A stretch of DNA of 23,646 nt from a virus: IMG/VR virus record IMGVR_UViG_3300009529_000048, positions 1 to 23,646 of that record; one strand, given 5' to 3'. Positions 7,954-14,568 of this stretch are shown one piece after another (position 1 is the first letter of the stretch; each line of letters begins with the position of its first letter). A program made the translations under genes and the position numbers. Below the pieces are notes generated by a model. That model was not told where the DNA came from. It worked only from the letters and a program-made list of their open reading frames with translations, and searched no databases.

Positions 7954-7978
7954 GCCGACTGGCCAAGGAGTGTGAGCT

Positions 7979-8926
7979 ATGACTGTAGCTTTTGACCATG
8001 ATACGAAACTGGTTGTGAGCAAGCAATCGGGCGGGATGTTCGTCGTGCGCGACGCGGAGGCATGTCCCGGTAGGACGTTCTGGGTCGGCAGCAATGTAAC
8101 GGGCGCGACGGATGGCGCGGGCTACGGCCGCAATCCGGGCTCTCCGCTCGCAACGCTCGACTATGCGCTGGGAACCGGGTTTGCGCTGGCGGACCGCGGC
8201 GACACCATATTCCTGATGCCGGGCCACAATGAGGGCAAGGGTGACGCACAGTGGGATATTGATGTTGCGGGCGTATCTGTCATCGGGCTCGGACGCGGAA
8301 CACTTCGCCCGATACTTGACTTTGACCACGCCAATGCTTCGATGAACATTGGGGCGAGCAACTGCAGGGTTAAAAATGTTGTTTTGCGCCCGTCTACAAC
8401 GGCGGTACTGATCGGCATTGACATTGAGACAACCGTTACGGATACACTGCTGGAAGACATCGAGGTGATACCGGGCGAGGATGGCGCGGGTGCCGACGAA
8501 TTCGTTACGGGCATCGAGACGAAGGCGACCTGTACCCGGACGCATATTAAGGGATTCAAGTATTCGCATCATGCATCCGCCGCCGGAGCGAATCAGGCAA
8601 TCCATATCAACGGTGTCAGCGATCGGGTCCATATCGAGAAATTCTGGATCGAGATCAGCGGCGCTGGCGCCGTGGCGGGTATTGCGGGAACCGGGAACTC
8701 GACCCGCGCCCTCATTGAGAACGGCAAGATAACTACCGATGCCGAGCCTGGCATCGAAGTCGCAGCAGCCATGACGGGCATCATTGATACTGTCAAGATA
8801 TTCGCGGATCTGGCCACTATCGATGCGGCCACCGTGGCAGCAGGCATGGCCCACTTTGATGTCAAGTATTGCGAGGTTGGGGACGAGGCTGGAACGCTGG
8901 TCAAGACTGAATCGATCGATGATTAA
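7979..8926 (+). CDS. Right-handed beta-helix-like virion protein
   Basis: This 315-aa protein has the pattern of pectate-lyase-like right-handed beta-helices. An N-terminal cap segment (GRTFWVGSNVTGATDGAGYGRNPGSPLATLDYAL-like, residues about 31-64) is followed by RGDTIFLMPGHNE and then repeated short strands with turns (VSVIGLG, CRVKNVVLRPS, TLLEDIEVIPG, RTHIKGFKYS, VHIEKFWIEISG, ALIENGKI, VKIFADL). AAGGAG at 7965-7970 sits eight bases before the ATG. Proteins with this opening are common in phage structural modules and may be capsid decorations, glycan-binding or depolymerase domains. No catalytic residues can be assigned by eye. The position before the connector genes favours a head decoration or head fibre over a tail spike. 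Confidence 0.72.
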   Translation: MTVAFDHDTKLVVSKQSGGMFVVRDAEACPGRTFWVGSNVTGATDGAGYGRNPGSPLATLDYALGTGFALADRGDTIFLMPGHNEGKGDAQWDIDVAGVSVIGLGRGTLRPILDFDHANASMNIGASNCRVKNVVLRPSTTAVLIGIDIETTVTDTLLEDIEVIPGEDGAGADEFVTGIETKATCTRTHIKGFKYSHHASAAGANQAIHINGVSDRVHIEKFWIEISGAGAVAGIAGTGNSTRALIENGKITTDAEPGIEVAAAMTGIIDTVKIFADLATIDAATVAAGMAHFDVKYCEVGDEAGTLVKTESIDD

Positions 8927-9173
8927 GATAACGGAGCGCGGCTACCGTGACACATGCCTCGGGCGAGTATTGCAACTTAAGGTGTTCAGCGATGACTACC
9001 ACCCGCTGTACTGGACCGAGATATGGCAAGAGTTTGTCCGGCGATACCCGAACCGCTGGGCCGTGCAATGGTTCCCGCCAGCCGAACAGGTGGTGGACTC
9101 TAAGGCGGTGTATCACTTGTTCGTCTGCGAGAACTGTCCGGACGGTTTCAATCTTAGGGAGACTTCCCCATGA
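8919..9173 (+). CDS. Hypothetical 84-aa protein
   Basis: This 84-aa protein is unrecognised. The start ATG 8919 overlaps the end of the beta-helix gene by eight bases, and the stop overlaps the next ATG as ATGA, so it is tightly coupled on both sides. The sequence is rich in aromatic residues (YHPLYWTEIWQEFVRRYPNRWAVQWFPP) and ends with a CENC pair. No signal peptide or membrane segment is visible. The open frame extends upstream to 8784, but that part lies within the preceding gene and is not believed. It is probably a small structural or assembly accessory. Confidence 0.65.
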   Translation: MIKITERGYRDTCLGRVLQLKVFSDDYHPLYWTEIWQEFVRRYPNRWAVQWFPPAEQVVDSKAVYHLFVCENCPDGFNLRETSP

Positions 9174-9718
9174 GTGATTTGATTACACTGGTCGGCACCA
9201 ACGGCGAGCATATTTCCATCGAGGACGGCGCCATGCTCGTGGAGCCGAAGAGCGAGTTCCTGCAGGCGGTAGAGAACGGTTACGCCTTTAGCTGGTCGAA
9301 CCTGTCTACGGACATCAACGCAACCGATACGGTGTTGTGCGTCGAGAACAACAGTTCGACGCTGGACCTCTACATCGAGAAGATTCTACTGGCGACGGAT
9401 GCGAGCGGCGAGATGGTAGTGCATACGTCGAGTGGCGCAACGATGACGGGGACGGCACTGACAGGCGTAAACCTGAATCGTAACTCCGGCTATGTCGCGC
9501 CAGCGACGGCAAAAGCCGATGAGACTGGCAACGGTCAACAGGCGGCAAGCTACACGGGTCGGTTATACATCGTGTTCGCGCTGGCGGACCAGAGCGTACA
9601 GATCGACGTAGGCGGCGCCATCGTTCTACCGAACGACCATAACATCGGCATTGACGTGACAGCGGAGCCAACGGGCTGCAATGCAACGATCATCGGTTAC
9701 TTTAAGGCCAGAAGCTAG
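9170..9718 (+). CDS. Structural protein, first of two tandem paralogues
   Basis: This 182-aa protein has no family I can name, but it is clearly a paralogue of the next gene. Shared blocks include WS near residue 43, VENN, TGVNLNRN, DETGNG, GAIVLP and ATIIGYF/ATIIGWF in the same order over the same length. Its beta-rich, T/A/G/N-heavy composition is typical of virion surface proteins. AGGGAG (9156-9161) lies eight bases before the ATG, which overlaps the upstream stop. It lies between capsid and connector genes, so a head decoration protein, perhaps paired with its paralogue, is a reasonable inference. Confidence 0.72.
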   Translation: MSDLITLVGTNGEHISIEDGAMLVEPKSEFLQAVENGYAFSWSNLSTDINATDTVLCVENNSSTLDLYIEKILLATDASGEMVVHTSSGATMTGTALTGVNLNRNSGYVAPATAKADETGNGQQAASYTGRLYIVFALADQSVQIDVGGAIVLPNDHNIGIDVTAEPTGCNATIIGYFKARS

Positions 9719-9730
9719 GGAGGTGCTGCA

Positions 9731-10279
9731 ATGGTTCAATCAGTAGGAAGTGTGCTATTGTCGGATGGCTCGTCCCTGGTGAGCGGCGAAGATAACCGGC
9801 TGTTGACGAGGCCCAAAAGCCGATTCCTAACGGCAGTCGCAAAGGGTATGGCGTATTCATGGTCGTGCGTGACTAAGGATTGGGCGGCGGGCGATACGGT
9901 CATCGGCGTGGAAAACAACGATGCCACGCTGTCGCTGTATATCCAGGAGGTGGTTGTCAGCACCGCGACAGCTACGCGGGCGCTCATCTTCGCCTCCGAC
10001 GGCGTGACGGTTGCGGGGACTAACGCCGTGACAGGCGTAAACCTCAACCGCAACTATGGCAACAATGCGAACGCTACCTGTTACGACGACGAAACCGGCA
10101 ACGGCGAAGCTGCGCTAAGCTGGCCGCGGCGGTTCTCGGAAACGATCCTGCTGGCTGGTCAAACGCAAAGCGTCGTGCTCGATGGCGCCATTGTGCTCCC
10201 GCCGGATGGCTTTATCGGCGTAGACCTGGTGGCGGATACTACCGGCGGGACCGCTACGATCATCGGTTGGTTTGAATAG
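9731..10279 (+). CDS. Structural protein, second of two tandem paralogues
   Basis: This 182-aa protein has the same length and block order as its upstream neighbour (YSWS, VENN, TGVNLNRN, DETGNG, GAIVLP, ATIIGWF), with the N-terminal 40 residues more diverged. Even the DNA around the TGVNLNRN block is nearly the same in both genes (acaggcgtaaacct then diverging third bases). It starts at ATG 9731 after AGGGAGGTG (9717-9725), one of the stronger ribosome binding sites here. The pair arose by gene duplication. The second copy could form a hetero-oligomer with the first or occupy a different virion site. Function is otherwise unknown. Confidence 0.72.
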   Translation: MVQSVGSVLLSDGSSLVSGEDNRLLTRPKSRFLTAVAKGMAYSWSCVTKDWAAGDTVIGVENNDATLSLYIQEVVVSTATATRALIFASDGVTVAGTNAVTGVNLNRNYGNNANATCYDDETGNGEAALSWPRRFSETILLAGQTQSVVLDGAIVLPPDGFIGVDLVADTTGGTATIIGWFE

Positions 10280-10294
10280 TCAGAGGGGTGTCGC

Positions 10295-10876
10295 ATGACG
10301 CTTGTACTAAACACGGCGGCCACCAGCGAACCCCTGACCGTGGCCGAAGTCAAGCTCTGGCTTCGCATCGACGGCGATGACCAGAACGACGTTATCCAGG
10401 CGCTTATCCGCAAGGCGAGGATCGTTGCTGAGACGACGTTGCGCCGGCAATTGTTCACGGCAACATGGAAGCTGCTGCTGGATGACTTCCCGCATGGGTG
10501 CGACTTCATCCGGCTACCGCTTCCGCCATTGGCATCAATAACGTCAGTTCAGTATGTGGATACCGCTGGCGATACACAAACATGGTCGAGCGATGAGTAT
10601 TCGGCGGATACTGACTCAGAGCCCGGGCGGCTGCTACTTGGCTATGGTGAGGTCTACCCAACGACGCGCAGCCAGCGACATGCGGTAACGATCACCTACG
10701 TCGCCGGTTGGACGACAGTGGCGGCGATACCCGAGAGCGTCAAGAGCGATATGGGGGTGCTTATCGGCCGCCTGTACTATAATCGCGAACTGATAGCCGA
10801 TGGCGGGACGCCGCAAGTGATGGGGGAATTGACTAAAGGATTGTTCAGCACTGACCGCGTGATGGAGTTCGTCTAA
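10295..10876 (+). CDS. Head-tail connector protein, gp6-like
   Basis: This 193-aa protein matches the HK97 gp6 / phiE125 gp8 group of adaptors that form a ring below the portal. The N-terminus has the usual EPLTVAEVKLWLRIDGDDQNDVIQALIRKARIVAE pattern (residues about 12-46), followed by a beta segment with RLPLPPLASITSVQYVD and a C-terminal helix (VKSDMGVLIGRLYYNRE). Length is normal. A GAGGGG site precedes the ATG, and the stop overlaps the next start as TAATG. It follows the decoration-like genes and precedes the head closure gene, as expected for the connector module. Confidence 0.85.
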   Translation: MTLVLNTAATSEPLTVAEVKLWLRIDGDDQNDVIQALIRKARIVAETTLRRQLFTATWKLLLDDFPHGCDFIRLPLPPLASITSVQYVDTAGDTQTWSSDEYSADTDSEPGRLLLGYGEVYPTTRSQRHAVTITYVAGWTTVAAIPESVKSDMGVLIGRLYYNRELIADGGTPQVMGELTKGLFSTDRVMEFV

Positions 10877-11202
10877 TGCGTGCCGGGCGCCTGCGCCATC
10901 GGGTGGAGTTACATGCCCTGTCCCAGACAGCAGGCGACTTCAACGAGCCGGTGGATACCTGGACGAAGTTTGCCACGGTCTACGCCGATATTCACCCGAT
11001 GCGCGGGACCGAGCGGTTCGAGGCGGCGCAGGTTGCAGCAGAGGCAACGCACAAGGTACGACTCCGGTACGATAACGACGTATCGACGCTGGACGTTCGC
11101 GATCGTGTGATATTCGGCGACCGGACGTTCGAGATTGTATCGCTCGTGAATCGCGGTGAACGCAACATCGAAGTTGAAATGCTTTGTGCGGAGGCGCTGT
11201 AA
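10876..11202 (+). CDS. Head closure protein (head-tail adaptor, SPP1 gp16-like)
   Basis: This 108-aa protein of the phage head-tail joining family (PF05521 type) forms the ring that closes the connector after packaging. Typical features are the basic start MRAGRLRHRVEL, the GDFNEPVDTWTKFATVYADI block, RFEAAQ and the C-terminal RDRVIFGDRTFEIVSLVN...EVEMLC strand pair. It starts in a TAATG overlap with the connector gene and ends in a TAATG overlap with the next gene. Length and position are ordinary for the family. Confidence 0.87.
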   Translation: MRAGRLRHRVELHALSQTAGDFNEPVDTWTKFATVYADIHPMRGTERFEAAQVAAEATHKVRLRYDNDVSTLDVRDRVIFGDRTFEIVSLVNRGERNIEVEMLCAEAL

Positions 11203-11693
11203 TGGCCAAGGCGATAGCTGGAATTGAGATTGTCGGCGCCAAGGAGGTCGAACGAGCGTTCACGATACTCCCGGACCGACTTGCCCGCAAGGCGGTAGTG
11301 GTGGCGGTACGCGATGCACAGAAGCCGATTATCAAAGATGCCCGCAGTCGAATAGCTCGCCATGCCGTGCGGGGTGAAAGCGGGCGCATGAAACGGGTCC
11401 GCGGACAACTGGCCAAGAGCATTGGCAGCCGGGTGAAGTTCTACAAGAACACCGGAACCGTTCTCGCCATCATCGGCCCACGTCGGAAGTACGCTGGTAT
11501 GATCGAGGGCATAAAGCCGACGCGATACGCGCACCTTGTTGAGTTCGGTACGCGGCGTAGTAGGGCCAAGCCATTTTTGCGCCCTGCCTTATCGGCGCAA
11601 GCAGGCGCCGCCAAAGCGGCCTTCGCTAAGCGCTTCCGCAAGGAACTCGATAAGGAAATAACCAAGATCAGAAAGCGGGGGCGCCGTGGTTGA
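11202..11693 (+). CDS. HK97 gp10-like tail-joining protein
   Basis: This 163-aa protein belongs to the HK97-gp10 family of tail completion proteins. It has the usual basic character with an AIAGIEIVGAKEVERAF start, a DAQKPIIKDARSRI helix, the YAHLVEFGTRRSRAKPFLRPAL signature (residues about 108-129) and a lysine/arginine-rich C-terminal helix. I use ATG 11202, seven bases after GGAGG (11190-11194) and overlapping the upstream stop. A TTG at 11184 in the same frame is not favoured. It overlaps the next gene by eight bases. Confidence 0.85.
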   Translation: MAKAIAGIEIVGAKEVERAFTILPDRLARKAVVVAVRDAQKPIIKDARSRIARHAVRGESGRMKRVRGQLAKSIGSRVKFYKNTGTVLAIIGPRRKYAGMIEGIKPTRYAHLVEFGTRRSRAKPFLRPALSAQAGAAKAAFAKRFRKELDKEITKIRKRGRRG

Positions 11694-12099
11694 GGACGGC
11701 CTGATTGATTATCTGCTGGCCGATACGGATGTTAAGGCGCTTGTCGGTACCCGCGTCTATCCGGTTGCTGTTGCGCAAGATGTGGTGCGTCCGTATATCA
11801 CGATACAACGTATTGCCGTTGACCGCACGTATGACCACGACGGGGAAACCGGGCTTTGCGCCCCGCTTATTCAGATCGACTGCTGGGCGGATACGTATCG
11901 CGGCGCCAAGACGCTCGCAGACAAAGTGCGACTTGCTATCAGCGGGTATAACGGCGCGCTAGGCGGCTACACGGCGCAAGCCATCCTGATACAGAACGAA
12001 GTTGACTTGAGCGAAGGCCCGAGCACGGGCAGCGAGAAGGTGATACATCGGGTGTCGATTGATGCATCGGTGTGGTTCAATGAAGTGGTACCCTCTTAA
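11686..12099 (+). CDS. Tail terminator / completion protein, DUF3168
   Basis: This 137-aa protein fits the DUF3168 (gp17-like) tail completion family, which caps the tail tube and joins it to the head. Typical blocks are the N-terminal DYLLADTDVKALVGTRVYPV, PYITIQRIA, LIQIDCWADTYRGAKTLADKVRLAI and a C-terminal VIHRVSIDASVWF strand. It starts with GTG inside the end of the upstream gene (eight-base overlap). It directly precedes the tail tube gene, the usual order. Confidence 0.85.
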   Translation: MVEDGLIDYLLADTDVKALVGTRVYPVAVAQDVVRPYITIQRIAVDRTYDHDGETGLCAPLIQIDCWADTYRGAKTLADKVRLAISGYNGALGGYTAQAILIQNEVDLSEGPSTGSEKVIHRVSIDASVWFNEVVPS

Positions 12100-12114
12100 T
12101 AAGGAGGCTTTGAT

Positions 12115-12555
12115 ATGTCAGTAGGTTCAGATGGTACGTCCGGTTTCCAGTCTACGCTTTACCGTGGAGCAGCAGATGCACTAGCGGCGGCTATCACAAC
12201 CAAAATCGGCAACGTCATCAGCGTTAGCGGCCCGACGATCAGTGGCGACAGCGTAGAGATCACCAACCACGACAGTTCAAGCGGCTTCCGCGAGTTCCTG
12301 CCCGGTTTATCTGACGGCGGCGAGATCACAGCTGAGCTGCACATGGTGAAGGCGACCGCAACTGCGACGTATGCCCTGATTCAAACCGCATTGAGTTTCA
12401 AGATTGGCATCGGGCTGGCTTCGGTGATTGGAACATGGCATTGCAACGGCCACATCACGGGCTTCGGCACAGAGGTTCTAGCCGGTGCTGATGCGGTAAC
12501 GAATACGCTGACGATTAAGGTCGCGAATCAGCCGACATTCACAGCGGCAGCGTGA
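12115..12555 (+). CDS. Major tail (tube) protein
   Basis: This 146-aa protein is the probable subunit of the tail tube. AAGGAGG (12101-12107), seven bases before the ATG, is the strongest ribosome binding site in the window, as expected for an abundant virion protein. The sequence shows the common tube-protein pattern: SGPTISGDSVEITNHDSSSGFREFLPGLSDGGEITAEL (about residues 38-75), then beta strands with TWHCNGHITGFG and a C-terminal VTNTLTIKVANQPTF strand. Its position after DUF3168 and before the chaperones supports this. The following two genes encode a methyltransferase and a glycosyltransferase, making this protein a candidate target. Confidence 0.86.
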   Translation: MSVGSDGTSGFQSTLYRGAADALAAAITTKIGNVISVSGPTISGDSVEITNHDSSSGFREFLPGLSDGGEITAELHMVKATATATYALIQTALSFKIGIGLASVIGTWHCNGHITGFGTEVLAGADAVTNTLTIKVANQPTFTAAA

Positions 12556-12558
12556 TGT

Positions 12559-13131
12559 ATGGGCGTCGCACAACGTGGCCAGGCAATACTGCGAAGGGTC
12601 TCAGCCGGCGGCACCCTCGTTGGCGCAGAGATCGGCGTATGGGACGGCAAGTTATCCTCCTGGCTGTTGCACATGGCACCGCTGCTAACGCTGTACATGG
12701 TGGACCGCTGGGCACCCGTAAAGCCGGATAGCCGCTATGGCAAGAGCGGGTCAATAGTCGCCAGGAAGTCAAAGCGTGAGCTCATCGTTGCAATGCGCAA
12801 GGCACAGGCTCGCGTATTCTTCGCCAATGGCGTACACCGCGCCCGCGTCATACAGGGGGAATCGCGGATTGTCGCTTATCAACTGCCGAACGAAGTTCTG
12901 GACTTCGTGTTCATCGACGCCGACCATACGTTCGGTGGTGTGACTGAGGACTTGGTTGCATGGCACGCAAAGGTCAAACGCGGCGGGTGGATCGGCGGGC
13001 ACGATTGGGGCAAGCGCCCCGAAGTGTGGGGTGTGCAGGAAGCTGTCGAGACGTTTATGGCAACGGACTATCCAAACGCCGAGTTGGAACTGGACGAAGA
13101 TTCAACGTGGTTCTTTAGGCGACTGATATGA
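12559..13131 (+). CDS. Class I SAM-dependent methyltransferase
   Basis: This 190-aa Rossmann-fold methyltransferase resembles the Methyltransf_24 group often found with glycan enzymes. Motif I is AEIGVWDGKLSSWL (residues 23-36). The acidic residue after strand 2 is D49 in YMVDRW. The motif after strand 4 is DFVFIDADHTFGGVTEDL (115-132), and GGWIGGHDWG (142-151) is the post-strand segment typical of this group. The gene starts three bases after the tail tube stop and overlaps the glycosyltransferase start by four bases (ATGA), so the two enzymes are made together. The substrate could be a sugar, a glycoprotein or a nucleotide. The neighbours suggest a glycan or virion protein, which is inference. 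Confidence 0.8.
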   Translation: MGVAQRGQAILRRVSAGGTLVGAEIGVWDGKLSSWLLHMAPLLTLYMVDRWAPVKPDSRYGKSGSIVARKSKRELIVAMRKAQARVFFANGVHRARVIQGESRIVAYQLPNEVLDFVFIDADHTFGGVTEDLVAWHAKVKRGGWIGGHDWGKRPEVWGVQEAVETFMATDYPNAELELDEDSTWFFRRLI

Positions 13132-13886
13132 CAGTTGTAACCGTATTGCTGGGCGATGCGCCACACTATCGGCGACTGTTTTCCGTATTCAAGCGCAGCC
13201 TTCAGGCGAACTGCCCCTTAGCCACGCTGGAGGTTATGCGCGCGGGGCTACCGCCTAGGCCGAGCAATCTGCCTTATCACACGGCGACGAATACGACCAA
13301 GCTTCACCTATGGCGGGATGCCGTCTATCGGCACGAAGGCAAACTTGTTTTGCTAGATTGCGATGCCGTCATATTGGGCGACCTTGCTGCCGCATTCCAG
13401 CAGGGACCATTTGATATCGGCTATACCGTGCGGCCTGGAATGCTGCGGCTTAATTCCGGTGTCGTATTCGTCCGATGCAATCAGCGCTCGCGCACATTTA
13501 TGGATGACTGGGTTACTATTAACGATGCGCTACTTGCCCATCAGCCCGCTTGTCTTGCTAGTATGGCACGCTACGGTGGTGTCAATCAGGCAGCGATGGC
13601 TTATCTGCTGGACAAGAGACCCGACTGCAAATTGCAGCAATTTCATTGTGCTGTGTGGAACAGCGTACAGGAAACGTGGCATCAGGTAAACGATAAGACG
13701 CGCATCGTGCATATCAAAAGCCGCCTACGCGATATAGCACTGGGGCGAATACCAGCAACGCCGGACAACATGCGTCCACCCAAGGAGGCCATTATGGCCG
13801 GCGTGGACCCGAATGAATCAATCCAGCCGGCGTTGGACGCGTGGCTGAAGTACAGCGGAAACGGAGGTATGAAACATGTTACTTAA
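13128..13886 (+). CDS. GT-A type glycosyltransferase, GT8-like
   Basis: This 252-aa enzyme is predicted to transfer a sugar from a nucleotide sugar. It has a metal-binding DxD motif, LLDCDAVILGDL (DCD at residues 77-79), the acceptor-side block MLRLNSGVVFVR (105-116), GVNQAAMAYLL (151-161, equivalent to the DQ block of GT8 enzymes) and a C-terminal IVHIKSRLRD with H195 as a likely second metal ligand. No signal peptide or membrane anchor is visible, so it should act in the cytoplasm during assembly. The last ten bases overlap the tail chaperone gene, whose GGAGG lies within this gene. It is coupled to the methyltransferase upstream. Acceptor unknown. Confidence 0.8.
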   Translation: MTVVTVLLGDAPHYRRLFSVFKRSLQANCPLATLEVMRAGLPPRPSNLPYHTATNTTKLHLWRDAVYRHEGKLVLLDCDAVILGDLAAAFQQGPFDIGYTVRPGMLRLNSGVVFVRCNQRSRTFMDDWVTINDALLAHQPACLASMARYGGVNQAAMAYLLDKRPDCKLQQFHCAVWNSVQETWHQVNDKTRIVHIKSRLRDIALGRIPATPDNMRPPKEAIMAGVDPNESIQPALDAWLKYSGNGGMKHVT

Positions 13887-14268
13887 AGAAGACATCCTGG
13901 GGGCTGACGATCTGAAGCGCGAGCGCGTTGAAACACCAGACTGGCCATGTAGACATGTGTGGGTACGAACGATGCCGGGCATTGATCGCGATAGTTTTGA
14001 AGAGCAATCATTGGATGGCGATCCGGGTAGTCGTACGATGCGCTACCGCAATCTGCGCGGACGCCTGGCCGCATGGACCATTGTGGACGAAGGTGGACAG
14101 CGTGTGTTTGCCGATGAGGATGCGGATGCGGTGGGGCAAAAAAGCGCGGCAATGCTAGACAGAGTATTCGATGTGGCATCGCGGCTGAACGGTCTGTCTG
14201 ACAAGGATGTGAAGGACTTGGCAAAAAACTTGAGCGGCGCCCAAGGCGGCGCTTCTGGTTCAGACTAG
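13876..14268 (+). CDS. Tail assembly chaperone, gpG-like
   Basis: This 130-aa protein is in the position of lambda gpG, a chaperone that coats the tape measure before tube polymerisation. GGAGG at 13863-13867 is eight bases before the ATG. The sequence is acidic with a beta-rich N-terminal half and a helical C-terminal half (AAMLDRVFDVASRLNGLSDKDVKDLAKNL). The tail SGAQGGASGSD after the slippery site is flexible. Near codon 118 lies an in-frame A AAA AAC signal that should send a fraction of ribosomes into the -1 frame. That would give a fusion of about 230 aa with the next gene, equivalent to gpG-T. Confidence 0.85.
   Translation: MLLKEDILGADDLKRERVETPDWPCRHVWVRTMPGIDRDSFEEQSLDGDPGSRTMRYRNLRGRLAAWTIVDEGGQRVFADEDADAVGQKSAAMLDRVFDVASRLNGLSDKDVKDLAKNLSGAQGGASGSD
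14223..14253 (+). promoter_or_regulatory. Programmed -1 ribosomal frameshift signal
   Basis: The heptamer A AAA AAC (14223-14229) lies in the correct zero frame (GCA AAA AAC). The -1 frame from CTT at 14229 is open through 14271 and is exactly the frame of the downstream chaperone gene, with 14 codons between. Downstream, AGCGGCGCC (14233-14241) can pair with GGCGGCGCT (14245-14253) around a CAA loop, with one G-G mismatch. The part above the mismatch begins eight bases after the heptamer, a typical spacer. AAGGA sequences at 14203-14207 and 14212-14216 could act as internal Shine-Dalgarno stimulators. Confidence 0.82.
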
Positions 14269-14270
14269 CG

Positions 14271-14567
14271 ATGGCGCTGGGTATGTCGGTACAGAAGTTG
14301 TTGGCCAGTACCGACTCGCGGGAGCTTGCAGAATGGGAGGCATACGAAAGGCTAGAACCGTTCGGCGAACAGCGGGCGGATTGGCGAATTGCCCAAGTGG
14401 CGTGCATCTTGGCAAACGTCAACCGCAAGAAGGGGGCGCCGGCATTTAAGGTGGATGACTTCATGCTAAAGACCGGGGCAGCACCCAAGACGCAACAGGT
14501 ATCGGCGACAGACCTGGCCCAACAACTGAAGGGCATAACGAGAGCAATGGGCGGCAGGATTAAGTGA
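14271..14567 (+). CDS. Tail assembly chaperone T-domain, made by -1 frameshift
   Basis: This open frame corresponds to the lambda gpT part of the tail chaperone. The block MSVQKLLASTDSRELAEWEAYERLEPFGEQRADWRIAQ is that of the phage tail assembly T / DUF4035 family (residues 5-42 of the free frame). It ends in a disordered-looking linker and a helix (ATDLAQQLKGITRAM). The ATG at 14271 has no good ribosome binding site, which fits production mainly as the C-terminal half of the frameshift fusion (coding from about 14229 in this frame). The tape measure starts two bases after its stop. Confidence 0.83.
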   Translation: MALGMSVQKLLASTDSRELAEWEAYERLEPFGEQRADWRIAQVACILANVNRKKGAPAFKVDDFMLKTGAAPKTQQVSATDLAQQLKGITRAMGGRIK

Positions 14568-14568
14568 C

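Noticed and set aside
7892-8854. 320-aa open frame on the minus strand across the beta-helix gene
   Set aside because: It runs antisense to a gene with good start signal and recognisable fold pattern; its composition (high R, C, H) is shadow-like.
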